A model generated the notes under the pieces. That model worked only from the letters and a program-made list of their open reading frames with translations. It was not told the origin of the DNA and did no database searches. A DNA stretch of 64,000 nt from Hyphomonadaceae bacterium (GTDB taxonomy: Bacteria; Pseudomonadota; Alphaproteobacteria; Caulobacterales; Hyphomonadaceae): positions 248,001 through 312,000 of the forward strand of contig JANSYM010000002.1 in the NCBI GenBank assembly GCA_024742355.1. Direction: 5' to 3'. The translations under genes and the position numbers were made by a program. Positions 10,411-20,586 of the stretch are shown here, piece after piece (position 1 is the first letter of the stretch; each line of letters opens with the position of its first letter).

Positions 10411-11313
10411 CTAGGAAGCGGGGATTAACTTGGTGGGCGCCGAAGCTTTCTTCTCAGCGGCGGTCGGAACCTTGACCTCGCTCTCCTCGGTACCGAGCAT
10501 AACCTTGATTTGCTTGTTAGCAGGCTTGCGGGCGACCACGCGGCGGGTCACTCGGCGCGGTGCTGTACGCGCCACCGCAACCTTGGCTGCCGGCGCGCCC
10601 ACTTTCTGCTGATCCGGCTCACGGGCGCCGCGAAGCGCCAGCGACAGATCACCCAGGCCGGACGCCACGGACAATTTCTTCGCGTCCTCAACATTGACGG
10701 CCAGCGTCGCACGGGCAAACAGTTTTGGCTGCTCGCTCAGCGGATCATCATTCGAATCGACGGCGAGGACCTCGACATCCTGAAGCAGCACTTCTGAGAC
10801 CAGGTTCACCTTGCGGGCATTGCGTCCCTTGTCCTGCGTGAACAGGACGTCGACCTTGTCGCCGGGCAGGACAAAGCCTGCAACACCGCGAACATCATCC
10901 ATGCGCACCGTATAAGCGCGATATCCAGGCTCCAGACGGCCGGCCAGCGAGGCGCGGGTCCCAAGCGGCGACAGACGCGAATCGAGAATTGGGTCGCCAG
11001 GCTGGAAACTGGTCAGTGCCAGGCGCTGCGCATACTCGTTCGAGCCGATTTCCAGGCCATGTTCGAAATAGCCGTATGGCGCCTTGCTTTCCGGCCAGCG
11101 CTCAACCGTGACATTATCCAGGGTGACGGCTTCGCCGCGAATGATCTCGGCCGAAGCCACAACGACATTGATTTCGTTTTCGACGGGCAGCGAAATTTCA
11201 GTCACGACCGGATCTGCTTCCGGCTCGGACTTGGTCATTTGCCAGGCGACATAGGTCGCTGCGAGGCCCAGCGCGGCTGACGCGCCGAGGGAGATGGCAG
11301 GGGACATACGCAT
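10411..11313 (-). CDS. cpaB: CpaB/RcpC-type Flp pilus assembly protein (SAF domain)
   Basis: About 300 residues. An N-terminal membrane segment (SLGASAALGLAATYVAWQM) is followed by a SAF domain with VVVASAEIIRGEAVTLDNVTVERWP, then the RcpC/CpaB core with YRAYTVRMDDVRGVAGFVLPGDKVDVLFT. The last 80 residues are basic and Ala/Lys/Arg-rich and probably disordered. CpaB is a periplasmic partner of the CpaC secretin. The start at 11313 is chosen because GGAG sits six bases before it. An ATG at 11325 and another at 11307 are also in frame. It is unusual to find it alone on the opposite strand, convergent with the rest of the pilus genes. Confidence 0.9.
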   Translation of the reverse strand: MRMSPAISLGASAALGLAATYVAWQMTKSEPEADPVVTEISLPVENEINVVVASAEIIRGEAVTLDNVTVERWPESKAPYGYFEHGLEIGSNEYAQRLALTSFQPGDPILDSRLSPLGTRASLAGRLEPGYRAYTVRMDDVRGVAGFVLPGDKVDVLFTQDKGRNARKVNLVSEVLLQDVEVLAVDSNDDPLSEQPKLFARATLAVNVEDAKKLSVASGLGDLSLALRGAREPDQQKVGAPAAKVAVARTAPRRVTRRVVARKPANKQIKVMLGTEESEVKVPTAAEKKASAPTKLIPAS

Positions 11314-11431
11314 GTGAGGCTCCATTCCTATGCCGGCAGTGTACCAGCAGGCGACTAAACGGAGCCCTAGGGCAATCAGGAAAAATGACGGGGCGCATTA
11401 AGCATAACGGGCGCGTCTGCGCCCCTTCCCC

Positions 11432-11465
11432 ACAAAACAAAACCCCTGCCAAACAGGCAGGGGTT
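11432..11465 (-). terminator. Rho-independent terminator of rpmF
   Basis: On the minus strand AACCCCTGCC and GGCAGGGGTT form a perfect 10-bp stem with a five-base loop, followed by TTGTTTTGT. It lies 27 bases after the rpmF stop and 120 bases before the next minus-strand gene, cpaB, so cpaB probably has its own promoter. Confidence 0.9.
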
Positions 11466-11492
11466 AAGTACTCTACAGATTCTACGCGAAGC

Positions 11493-11675
11493 TTAGTCCT
11501 CGGACGGCTCCAGAATCTGACGGCCGCGATACATGCCTGATTTCAGGTCGACATGGTGCGGACGGCGAAGTTCACCAGAATCCTGGTCTTCGATAAACGT
11601 ATTGCCTTTGAGGCGGTCATGCGAACGGCGCATGCCACGGCGTGATTTGGTAATCTTACTCTTAGGGACAGCCAT
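11493..11675 (-). CDS. rpmF: 50S ribosomal protein L32
   Basis: 60 residues, full length for L32. It opens [20 protein letters not shown], the family signature, and ends in the acidic tail LEPSED. It lacks the four-cysteine zinc motif found in some L32 proteins, as is usual in alphaproteobacteria. GGAG lies seven bases before the ATG. The gene stands alone between a good promoter (11729-11757) and a strong terminator, so it is a one-gene transcription unit. It is highly conserved and the call is secure. Confidence 0.97.
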   Translation of the reverse strand: MAVPKSKITKSRRGMRRSHDRLKGNTFIEDQDSGELRRPHHVDLKSGMYRGRQILEPSED

Positions 11676-11728
11676 TTGCTTGCTCCAAAACGGGGTTCGA
11701 GGGCGCGCCTCGTGAAATTCAAACCGCG

Positions 11729-11757
11729 CCTATACATCCATGGGCCGGGTCCGACAA
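11729..11757 (-). promoter_or_regulatory. Promoter of rpmF
   Basis: On the minus strand TTGTCG (-35) and TATAGG (-10) are separated by exactly 17 bases, with the -10 about 54 bases before the rpmF ATG. It lies in the 100-base gap after the phospholipase-like gene, whose transcription would otherwise enter rpmF. Confidence 0.6.
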
Positions 11758-11775
11758 GTGGTAAGTTGCGGTCAG

Positions 11776-12864
11776 CTATGGAATTGCGCAGGTGCTGTGC
11801 GGGCTTGTACGCAGGGTCTCGCCCCCTGGCAAGGCCGCAGCGTAGTCGCTCCACTCGCGGCGCGGCTTGTAATAATCCGTCGAGATATACTGCGCACCAC
11901 TGGCTAGAGCGGCGTCGAGGCGGGTGCGGTCACCGGTCCGGGCTTCGACCGTGTCGGCATCGGCGCGGGTGCGCACAATGAAACCCTGCGCCACGCGCTC
12001 GGCGATCAACTCACCCTGCTCGATTGGCTCATTCATGGTGAAATAGGCAGCGTCCGCCGCCGCCGGGCCCGAACTGTTGACGAACATGGCGTGGCCTTGC
12101 AACGAGCTGGCGCCGCGCCGGTAGGTTTCAACCACTTCGGGGCGCTCATCCAAAGCGAAGAAAATCTTGCCCCAGCTGTCTTCAAGTGCCGGCCAGCCAT
12201 CAGACAAGACGGCATCCCGGAGGGTTTCCGATTCGCCGCGCACATCATCGGGCGTGAGCACGTGATTCACCGAGAATATGGATCGAATCTCCGCGTCCAG
12301 TGCGTCAAACGCCGCCGCGTCGAAACTGAGCGGGTCGACGGAGCCCGGCAGGTCAATCTTGTCCTGTTTGGCATTTATCAGAATGAGGATGGGCGCGTGG
12401 TCAGGGCGCAGGGTCGACCAGGCCTGGATTTCGGCCAAGCATTGCACGAACAAAATACAAGATGATCGCGCGTCCACGTCCTGGACGTGCATGACTTTGA
12501 ATCCCGGCGCATCGTGGGCGATTGTGCTTACAGCGGCGCCGACCATCCGGGGCAGAAGCGGATCAGTGTAGCGACCGCCCTCGGGGTCATAGTACACATC
12601 CAGTTCAATCTGGCGCATGCCCAGCTCCAACTGCTCGAAAATCGGAATGTGGGCATAGTCGAGCGCGGCGCCCCATTTCGGCGACCGAGCGGCGAGAATC
12701 TCCAACTCGTCAGGTGGAATGGCGAGCTTGTAGGAATTGTGCGAGCCGATGGCCTGAATATCACTCATGCGCGGCGCGCACGTCTCCGGCGCACCCGTCT
12801 CGACGCAAGCGCTCAGCGCCACTAGTGCCGCCAATCCGGCGCCCGACAATATCCGTTTCAACAT
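11776..12864 (-). CDS. Phosphatidylinositol-specific phospholipase C-like lipoprotein
   Basis: 362 residues. A lipoprotein signal is clear: basic start, hydrophobic stretch and lipobox LSAC with the lipidated cysteine at C20. The mature protein resembles the bacterial calcium-dependent PI-PLC-like family: IGSHNSYK with a candidate catalytic H42, then MRQIELDVYYDPEGG with acidic metal-ligand candidates, then VMHVQDVD. By family it would cleave a phosphodiester of a phosphoinositide-like or other lipid at the cell surface; the real substrate is unknown. The start at 12864 is preferred, since GGAGGG lies five bases upstream and the signal peptide begins there. It is flanked by rpmF and pyrG, which gives no functional hint. 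Confidence 0.75.
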   Translation of the reverse strand: MLKRILSGAGLAALVALSACVETGAPETCAPRMSDIQAIGSHNSYKLAIPPDELEILAARSPKWGAALDYAHIPIFEQLELGMRQIELDVYYDPEGGRYTDPLLPRMVGAAVSTIAHDAPGFKVMHVQDVDARSSCILFVQCLAEIQAWSTLRPDHAPILILINAKQDKIDLPGSVDPLSFDAAAFDALDAEIRSIFSVNHVLTPDDVRGESETLRDAVLSDGWPALEDSWGKIFFALDERPEVVETYRRGASSLQGHAMFVNSSGPAAADAAYFTMNEPIEQGELIAERVAQGFIVRTRADADTVEARTGDRTRLDAALASGAQYISTDYYKPRREWSDYAAALPGGETLRTSPHSTCAIP

Positions 12865-12927
12865 CCTGTCCCTCCACAACTCGCCGTATGGCACTGTGGA
12901 GCGTTCAAGTCATATTGCAACCAGCAA

Positions 12928-15086
<2,159 letters not shown>

Positions 15087-15171
15087 GTCAGGTTCCTGAA
15101 TCTCAAGCCGCGGGCCTTACGCTTTTATCACGCCTTCGCCAACCCCCAAGGGTCAGTGAAAATTGATCCGA

Positions 15172-15918
15172 TCAGGCTACCGCAGCTGCGTAAATGGCCA
15201 TGAAGTCGTCGGCCTTCAAGCTCGCGCCGCCAATCAGGCCGCCATTGACGTTGTCGATCGCCAGGATTTCCGCCGCATTGCCGGGCTTCATCGAGCCACC
15301 ATAGAGGATGCGAATGTCGCGCCCGCGATCCTGATAGAGCTCAATCAGCAGCTCACGGATGACGCCGTGCACTTCGGCAATCTCGTCACTGCTCGGAACC
15401 AGGCCTGTCCCAATCGCCCAGAGCGGCTCGTAGGCCACGACGAGGGTTTCACTATCCGTAAGCGTTGGAACCGATTTGCGCAGAATGCGAACGACCGTGT
15501 CCTTGGTTTCGCCGCGCTCGCGCTGTGCGAAACTCTCGCCAACGCAGATGATTGGCGTCACCCCGGCCCGCAGACAGGCATGCGCCTGTTCCTGGACGTA
15601 GGCGCTGCGCTCGCCATGTTCGGAGCGGCGTTCGGAGTGACCAACGATGACGTAGGATGCGCCAGCATCAGCGAGAATCTCTGCTGAAAGGTCGCCTGTG
15701 AACGCACCCGAAGCCTCAGGATGACAACTTTGCGCGCCAACGTGGAGCCGCTCGCTCGCCACCTCTTTCATCGGCACAATCAGCGTCGACGGCGGACAAA
15801 TCAGGCAATCGGCCTTATCCGGGAAGTCATTCAGCATTTGTGTTGTCTTATTTGCCTCTTCGAGGCTTGATTTCAGGCCATTCATTTTCCAGTTGCCTGC
15901 GATCAGAGTACGCACCAT
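15172..15918 (-). CDS. tpiA: Triosephosphate isomerase
   Basis: 248 residues. It interconverts dihydroxyacetone phosphate and glyceraldehyde 3-phosphate. The catalytic residues are visible: K11 in GNWKMNG, H94 in IVGHSERR and E164 in AYEPLWAIGTG, with the phosphate-binding YGGS and GGLIGGASL loops near the C terminus. Two in-frame ATG codons lie upstream (15930, 15960). 15918 is chosen because it gives the normal MxRTLIAGNWKMN start with GGTGA before it. It is divergent from the PpiD-like gene across an 89-base gap that must hold both promoters. Confidence 0.97.
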   Translation of the reverse strand: MVRTLIAGNWKMNGLKSSLEEANKTTQMLNDFPDKADCLICPPSTLIVPMKEVASERLHVGAQSCHPEASGAFTGDLSAEILADAGASYVIVGHSERRSEHGERSAYVQEQAHACLRAGVTPIICVGESFAQRERGETKDTVVRILRKSVPTLTDSETLVVAYEPLWAIGTGLVPSSDEIAEVHGVIRELLIELYQDRGRDIRILYGGSMKPGNAAEILAIDNVNGGLIGGASLKADDFMAIYAAAVA

Positions 15919-16007
15919 ACCAGTCACCATCTTGAACAAGTTTGTGCGCTCGCCTAGCAAGCTGTGCTGAAACCTACAAGCGATGTAGAAGTAAAAGGTC
16001 GAACGTC

Positions 16008-17906
16008 ATGCTGACTCCGTTGCGTAATATGCTCCGCTCTCCTGCGGCCGGCGGAATATTTGTAATCGTCATTATCGCAATGGCAGCATGGGGCGTGACT
16101 GACATTTTCGCGGGCGGCGCCGGCAATAGCCTGGTCAGTTCGGGCGATCGCGCTGTCTCTGACCGCACGTTCGATTCGACGCTTGAGCGCATTCTACGCA
16201 CGCAAACAGACGAACGCGGCCGATCCCTGACCAAGGAAGAGGCCATGGAACGCGGCATCGTCGATCGCCTGTATCAGGACCTCTCCCGCGAAACCCTGCT
16301 CTCCGCCTATGCCGACAAGCAGGGCATCTCCGCCACAACCGGAGCGATCGCCGAACGTATTCGCACCGATCCGCTGTTTCAGGACACGACGGGCGTGTTT
16401 GATCCTTTCAGATACGCGCAATTGCTGGATACAAATGGCTATCGCGAAGCCGATTACGAGGCCGATCTTGAGTCCGAGATGACGCTGACACGCTTGCAGC
16501 GCGTTCCAATTGAAGGCCTGAAAGTGCCCACCGCGCTCGCCCGTCTGCAAGCCGCTTATTCAGGCGAACAGCGAGGCGCCTCGTGGTTCATTCTTGAAGA
16601 TTCCAATTTGCCCGAGATCGGCGAACCAAGCGAGGAAGAGCTTCAGGCCCTGTACGAGTCGCGGAAAAACCTGCTGCGCGAGCCCGAGCGGCGCGGCATC
16701 AGTCTCATCCATCTCACAGCCGATGATTTCATTTCTGAGAGTGAGGTCACTGAGGATGATATCCTTGCTTTCTACGACGCCTACAAAGCAGAGCGGTATA
16801 CGGGCCCGGATACGCGCACATTCACCGAATTCGTCTTTCCAAACGAAAGCGTTGCGCGTGCTGCGCTCGGGCGCATCGCTGGCGGCGCTGCGCCGGAATC
16901 TATCGAAACGGCAACGGCAACGCAGGAGCGGACCGGACGCCGCGAGCTGATCGCCAATGACCGGCTCTCAGAGCAGGTCTTTTCACCCGGTGCCCAGACT
17001 GGTTCGATTCATGGCCCGCAGCCGGTCGCGGACAGCTATGTCGTGATCCGGCTTGAATCGATCACACCTGGCGACGCAACACCGCTTGAAATCGTGCGCG
17101 AAGAGATCGAGACCGAACTTGCACGCGATCTGGCGATCGGGCTGTTCTACGACGCCCTGCCACAATTCGACGATTTGCTCGGCACCGGAGCTGACCTTGA
17201 GACCATCGCCGAAGGCATCGGGACGCCGGTTCTGTCATTCGCCCCGGTAGATACGAATGGCACGACCAAGGATGGCAGCCGTTATCTGCCCCTGGTGACC
17301 GCGCCTGGCTTGCTGCAAATGATCTACTCCCAGGCAGAGGGACAGAAAACCGAACGGTTTGGCGAAGATGAGAGCACCTGGCTGGCCCGGGTCGATACGA
17401 TCGTTCCAGAACGCCTGCCTGCTTTCGAAGACGTTCGCGACACGCTGGTCACGGCCTGGAAACAACAACAGCAGGCCGAGCAATTGCAGTCTGTCGCTGC
17501 CGAGATCGAAGCTGCGATTGCCAGCGGCGAAAGCACGCTCGAGCTCGAAGCTGCAAAATATGACACCGTCGTCGAAAGCCTGCCGCGCCCGATCACACGC
17601 ACCAATATTGATCTGCAAATGCCACAGCCATTGATCAGCGGCATGTTCGCAGCCACAGCCGAAGGCGACACATTCGCCCTCGCGGGCTTGCAGAACCAGA
17701 TGATCATCATGCAGGTGACAAGCATTGATCGGCCAAGCGAAGAGACGCTGGATGTCCTGGCGCAGACCAGCGCGCTGGAGATTCAGAACGGTGTCGCCGA
17801 AGACCTGTTCGCAGCTTATGTGCTCAGCATCGCTGCAGACATCGATCTGAACACCAATGCCGCCGCCTTCGACGCCTATAAAAGAAGCCTCGTGACCGAC
17901 CAATGA
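16008..17906 (+). CDS. ppiD: PpiD-like periplasmic peptidyl-prolyl isomerase/chaperone (SurA N-terminal and parvulin-type)
   Basis: 632 residues. It begins with a single membrane anchor (about 12-32) as in PpiD, followed by a SurA-N-like region (about 35-230). A divergent parvulin-like region and a second helical arm make up the rest. PpiD proteins assist folding of exported proteins at the SecYEG exit. The parvulin core is weak (only fragments such as RGISLIHLTADDF and TGSIHGPQPVADSYVVIRLESI), so isomerase activity is uncertain. The ATG at 16008 has AAAAGG upstream; the longer frame starts before the membrane anchor and is not needed. It overlaps trpE by ATGA, an arrangement I know from other alphaproteobacteria. 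Confidence 0.82.
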   Translation: MLTPLRNMLRSPAAGGIFVIVIIAMAAWGVTDIFAGGAGNSLVSSGDRAVSDRTFDSTLERILRTQTDERGRSLTKEEAMERGIVDRLYQDLSRETLLSAYADKQGISATTGAIAERIRTDPLFQDTTGVFDPFRYAQLLDTNGYREADYEADLESEMTLTRLQRVPIEGLKVPTALARLQAAYSGEQRGASWFILEDSNLPEIGEPSEEELQALYESRKNLLREPERRGISLIHLTADDFISESEVTEDDILAFYDAYKAERYTGPDTRTFTEFVFPNESVARAALGRIAGGAAPESIETATATQERTGRRELIANDRLSEQVFSPGAQTGSIHGPQPVADSYVVIRLESITPGDATPLEIVREEIETELARDLAIGLFYDALPQFDDLLGTGADLETIAEGIGTPVLSFAPVDTNGTTKDGSRYLPLVTAPGLLQMIYSQAEGQKTERFGEDESTWLARVDTIVPERLPAFEDVRDTLVTAWKQQQQAEQLQSVAAEIEAAIASGESTLELEAAKYDTVVESLPRPITRTNIDLQMPQPLISGMFAATAEGDTFALAGLQNQMIIMQVTSIDRPSEETLDVLAQTSALEIQNGVAEDLFAAYVLSIAADIDLNTNAAAFDAYKRSLVTDQ

Positions 17907-19336
17907 CCCGCGATCAGTTATTGGTCCGGCGTCGACCGGGCGACCTGGAAACCCCGGTTTCGGCGATGCTGAAACTCGGGGCCGATGAACCGGGCAGCTT
18001 CCTGTTCGAGTCCATTCATGGCGGCGAGCGACTGGGGCGCTACTCCTTTATCGGATTGCACCCGCAGCGCTGGATGCGCGTGCTGGATGGCGTCGGCGCT
18101 GAAAGCGCTGATCGCGATTTTGCAGATGCGACGCCACTCGACCTCGCGCCTCTGGACGCGCTGCGCGCCTTTGCCGACCAGGCCCGAGCCGACGCAGATG
18201 CGCGCGAAGACCTGCCGCCAATGGCGAGCGGCGCTTTTGGCTATATCGGCTATGATTTCATCCAGCATGTTGAACCGGTTGAGGTCACCAATCCAGATAC
18301 CCTGAACGTCCCGGAAGTCTTGCTGGTCATTCCGGGAGTCGTCCTGATCTTTGATCATCTATACCAGGAGTTGATCCTGGTCGGTCGTCATGCGCCGGGC
18401 GACGAAGCACAGGCGAATGCACTCCTCGACAAGGTGGAAACGGCGCTGGAGAGCCCGCCGCCAATCTCACCACGCGACGGAGAGAGCGAGGAACTGGATT
18501 TCACCTCCAACACAACCAAAGACCAATATTTCGAAATGGTCGAAACGGCCCGCGACTACATCAAGGCCGGCGACATCTTCCAGGTCGTCCCGAGCCAGCG
18601 ATTCAGCGCGCCTTATCGGCGTAAGTCGATCAGCTTCTATCGCGCGCTGCGACGTCTGAACCCGTCTGCCTTCATGTTCCACATGAACCTGGGCGATGTC
18701 CGCCTGGTCGGATCGAGCCCTGAAATCCTGGTCCGCGTGCGCGATGGCCGCGTTGCCATTCGTCCGATTGCCGGCACGCGTCCGCGCTCTGGCGACCCGA
18801 TCGTCGATGCCGAGCGCAAGGCAGACCTGCTCGCTGACAAGAAGGAAATCGCCGAACACCTGATGCTGCTCGACCTGGGCCGCAATGATGTCGGCCGCGT
18901 CGCCGCTTATGGCACGGTCGAAGTGACCGAGCGCTTTATTGTCGAGCGGTACAGCCACGTCATGCACATCGTCTCGCATGTCGAAGGTGATTTGCGCGCC
19001 GGCCTGTCCGCGGTCGACGCCCTGATCGCGGGACTCCCAGCTGGGACTGTGTCCGGCGCACCCAAGATCCGCGCGATGCAGATCATTGACGAGCTCGAAC
19101 AGAACGCGCGTGGGATCTATGGCGGTGCGATTGGCTATTTCGGCTGGAATGGCGACCTCGACACTTGTATCGCCCTGCGCACGGCGGTGCTCAAGGATGG
19201 CGAATTGCACATCCAGGCGGGCGGCGGCGTGGTGCTGGATTCAAATCCGCAATACGAGTTTGAGGAAACCGTCCACAAAGCCAATGCCTTGAAGAAAGCC
19301 GCTGCGCTGGCAGCGCGTTATGAGTTTGACCAATGA
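17903..19336 (+). CDS. trpE: Anthranilate synthase component I
   Basis: 477 residues. It converts chorismate to anthranilate, using ammonia from TrpG, as the first step of tryptophan synthesis. The N-terminal regulatory domain has SFLFESIHGGERLGRYSFIG, similar to the tryptophan-binding ESxxxxxR site. The C-terminal chorismate-binding domain has GSSPEILVRV, RPIAGTRPRSG and LPAGTVSGAPKIRAMQIIDELE. It overlaps ppiD upstream and trpG downstream by ATGA, so three unlike functions share one coupled message. No trp leader peptide or attenuator is possible in front of it, because its start is inside ppiD. Confidence 0.96.
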   Translation: MTRDQLLVRRRPGDLETPVSAMLKLGADEPGSFLFESIHGGERLGRYSFIGLHPQRWMRVLDGVGAESADRDFADATPLDLAPLDALRAFADQARADADAREDLPPMASGAFGYIGYDFIQHVEPVEVTNPDTLNVPEVLLVIPGVVLIFDHLYQELILVGRHAPGDEAQANALLDKVETALESPPPISPRDGESEELDFTSNTTKDQYFEMVETARDYIKAGDIFQVVPSQRFSAPYRRKSISFYRALRRLNPSAFMFHMNLGDVRLVGSSPEILVRVRDGRVAIRPIAGTRPRSGDPIVDAERKADLLADKKEIAEHLMLLDLGRNDVGRVAAYGTVEVTERFIVERYSHVMHIVSHVEGDLRAGLSAVDALIAGLPAGTVSGAPKIRAMQIIDELEQNARGIYGGAIGYFGWNGDLDTCIALRTAVLKDGELHIQAGGGVVLDSNPQYEFEETVHKANALKKAAALAARYEFDQ

Positions 19337-19911
19337 GCGGCGCCAAGAAGATCCTCGTCATCGATAATTATGACAGTTTCACCTGGAATCTCGTCCATTA
19401 TCTGGAAGAGATCGGCGCCCGCACTCAAGTGATCCGAAATGACGAGCTGTCGAGCGCAGAAGCGCTGGCATTGAAACCCGATGGCATCGTTCTGTCGCCG
19501 GGTCCGTGCACGCCGAACGAAGCCGGCATCTGCGTCGATGTCGTCCAGCAGGCACCGGCAGACCTGCCAATCCTGGGGGTCTGTCTCGGCCATCAGAGTA
19601 TTGGGGCCGCAGAGGGCGGTAGTATCATCACCGCGCAAGAGATCCGGCACGGCAAGATCAGCCAGATCCGCCACGAAAACGGGCCGCTCTTCAAAGATCT
19701 GCCGGAGACTTTTGACGTGGTGCGCTATCACTCTCTGTCGATCCAGCCGGATGAATTACCCGACACTCTGATTGCCGACGCCTTCACGGCGGATGGTGAG
19801 ATCATGGCAGTACGCCACAAGACGCGCCCGGTCTTTGGCGTTCAGTTCCATCCGGAGAGCATTCTGACCGAGCATGGCCATGCCTTGCTCAAGAACTGGC
19901 TAGAGCTCTAG
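19333..19911 (+). CDS. trpG: Anthranilate synthase component II (glutamine amidotransferase)
   Basis: 192 residues. It is a class I amidotransferase that supplies ammonia to TrpE. The catalytic triad is visible: C84 in GVCLGHQSIG, and H173 and E175 in FHPES. The oxyanion region SPGPCTPNEAG is intact. It may also serve para-aminobenzoate synthase, as in other bacteria with one such subunit. The start overlaps trpE by ATGA. Its last 12 bases overlap the end of the convergent DHFR-fold gene, which separates it from trpD. Confidence 0.96.
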   Translation: MSGAKKILVIDNYDSFTWNLVHYLEEIGARTQVIRNDELSSAEALALKPDGIVLSPGPCTPNEAGICVDVVQQAPADLPILGVCLGHQSIGAAEGGSIITAQEIRHGKISQIRHENGPLFKDLPETFDVVRYHSLSIQPDELPDTLIADAFTADGEIMAVRHKTRPVFGVQFHPESILTEHGHALLKNWLEL

Positions 19912-20499
19912 TCCGAGTTCCGTTTGCGCCTCATCCGAGGGCCAGCGTCGCCAGGTGCTGATCGAGATCGGCGCCTTCAGGTCAATCAGTTTGCGTTCAG
20001 CGAGGATCCACCCATCTTCCCGGAGCACATCGTCGACCGTGGTCTTGCGATCGCAAGCAGCGAGCAGTTTGAGACCGTCCTGAATGGCGATGCTCTCGGC
20101 CCGGCACACATGCAGCACGTTCAAGCCATTCTCGATGAAATATTCCAGCGTCGTCTGCCCGCCATTGACGGCGACCCGTCCGCCCCCTGACGCCACCATG
20201 CGCAACATATTGTCGAGCGTCATCGTCGCCGGGTTCCAGCGCCAGCCGCCTTCCTGATGCTCCAGCGCGGTGACGCTGCGGGTCAGGATCGAGCGGATGC
20301 GGCCGTGCGGATTCGGCATCGTCTCATGCGCACGCCGCCCCATGATGACAGCCGCGCAGGCATCCAGCTCTTTTCGATATTTCTTGCTTTCCATCGCGTA
20401 TTGCAGCGCCTCGGGCAGCTCGCCCATATTGGTGGCAATACAATCATTTCGGCACGTCATGGCATAGCCATGAAGCTCCCAGGTCGCCGGGACGCTCAT
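19900..20499 (-). CDS. Dihydrofolate reductase-fold (RibD C-terminal-like) protein
   Basis: 199 residues. The pattern ACAAVIMGRRAHETMPNPHGR, then ILTRSV, then GRVAVNGGQTTLEYFIENGL, then HVCRAESI...DGLKLL follows the order of the DHFR/RibD-C fold, in which VxGG binds the NADPH phosphate. The N terminus (WELHGYAMTCRNDCIATNMGEL) replaces the usual strand-1/SLDG segment. It is probably an NAD(P)H-dependent reductase of unknown substrate. I see no evidence that it reduces folate. It lies antisense between trpG and trpD, overlapping the trpG end, and is not part of the conserved trp arrangement. This suggests later insertion. Confidence 0.7.
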   Translation of the reverse strand: MSVPATWELHGYAMTCRNDCIATNMGELPEALQYAMESKKYRKELDACAAVIMGRRAHETMPNPHGRIRSILTRSVTALEHQEGGWRWNPATMTLDNMLRMVASGGGRVAVNGGQTTLEYFIENGLNVLHVCRAESIAIQDGLKLLAACDRKTTVDDVLREDGWILAERKLIDLKAPISISTWRRWPSDEAQTELGLEL

Positions 20500-20586
20500 T
20501 TCTTACTTCCCCTCAATTCAGCCGCGGTCGGAATAACGCTCAATACCCCCTAGGCACAATCAGACACTGCTTTATATCGGCCAATC

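Noticed and set aside
15919-16007. Specific promoters in the tpiA/ppiD divergent gap
   Set aside because: TTGAAC and CTAGCA-like words are present, but no pair with good spacing stands out on either strand.
17800-17910. Leader peptide/attenuator for trpE
   Set aside because: trpE begins inside the ppiD stop, so there is no space for a leader, and no Trp-rich short frame is seen.
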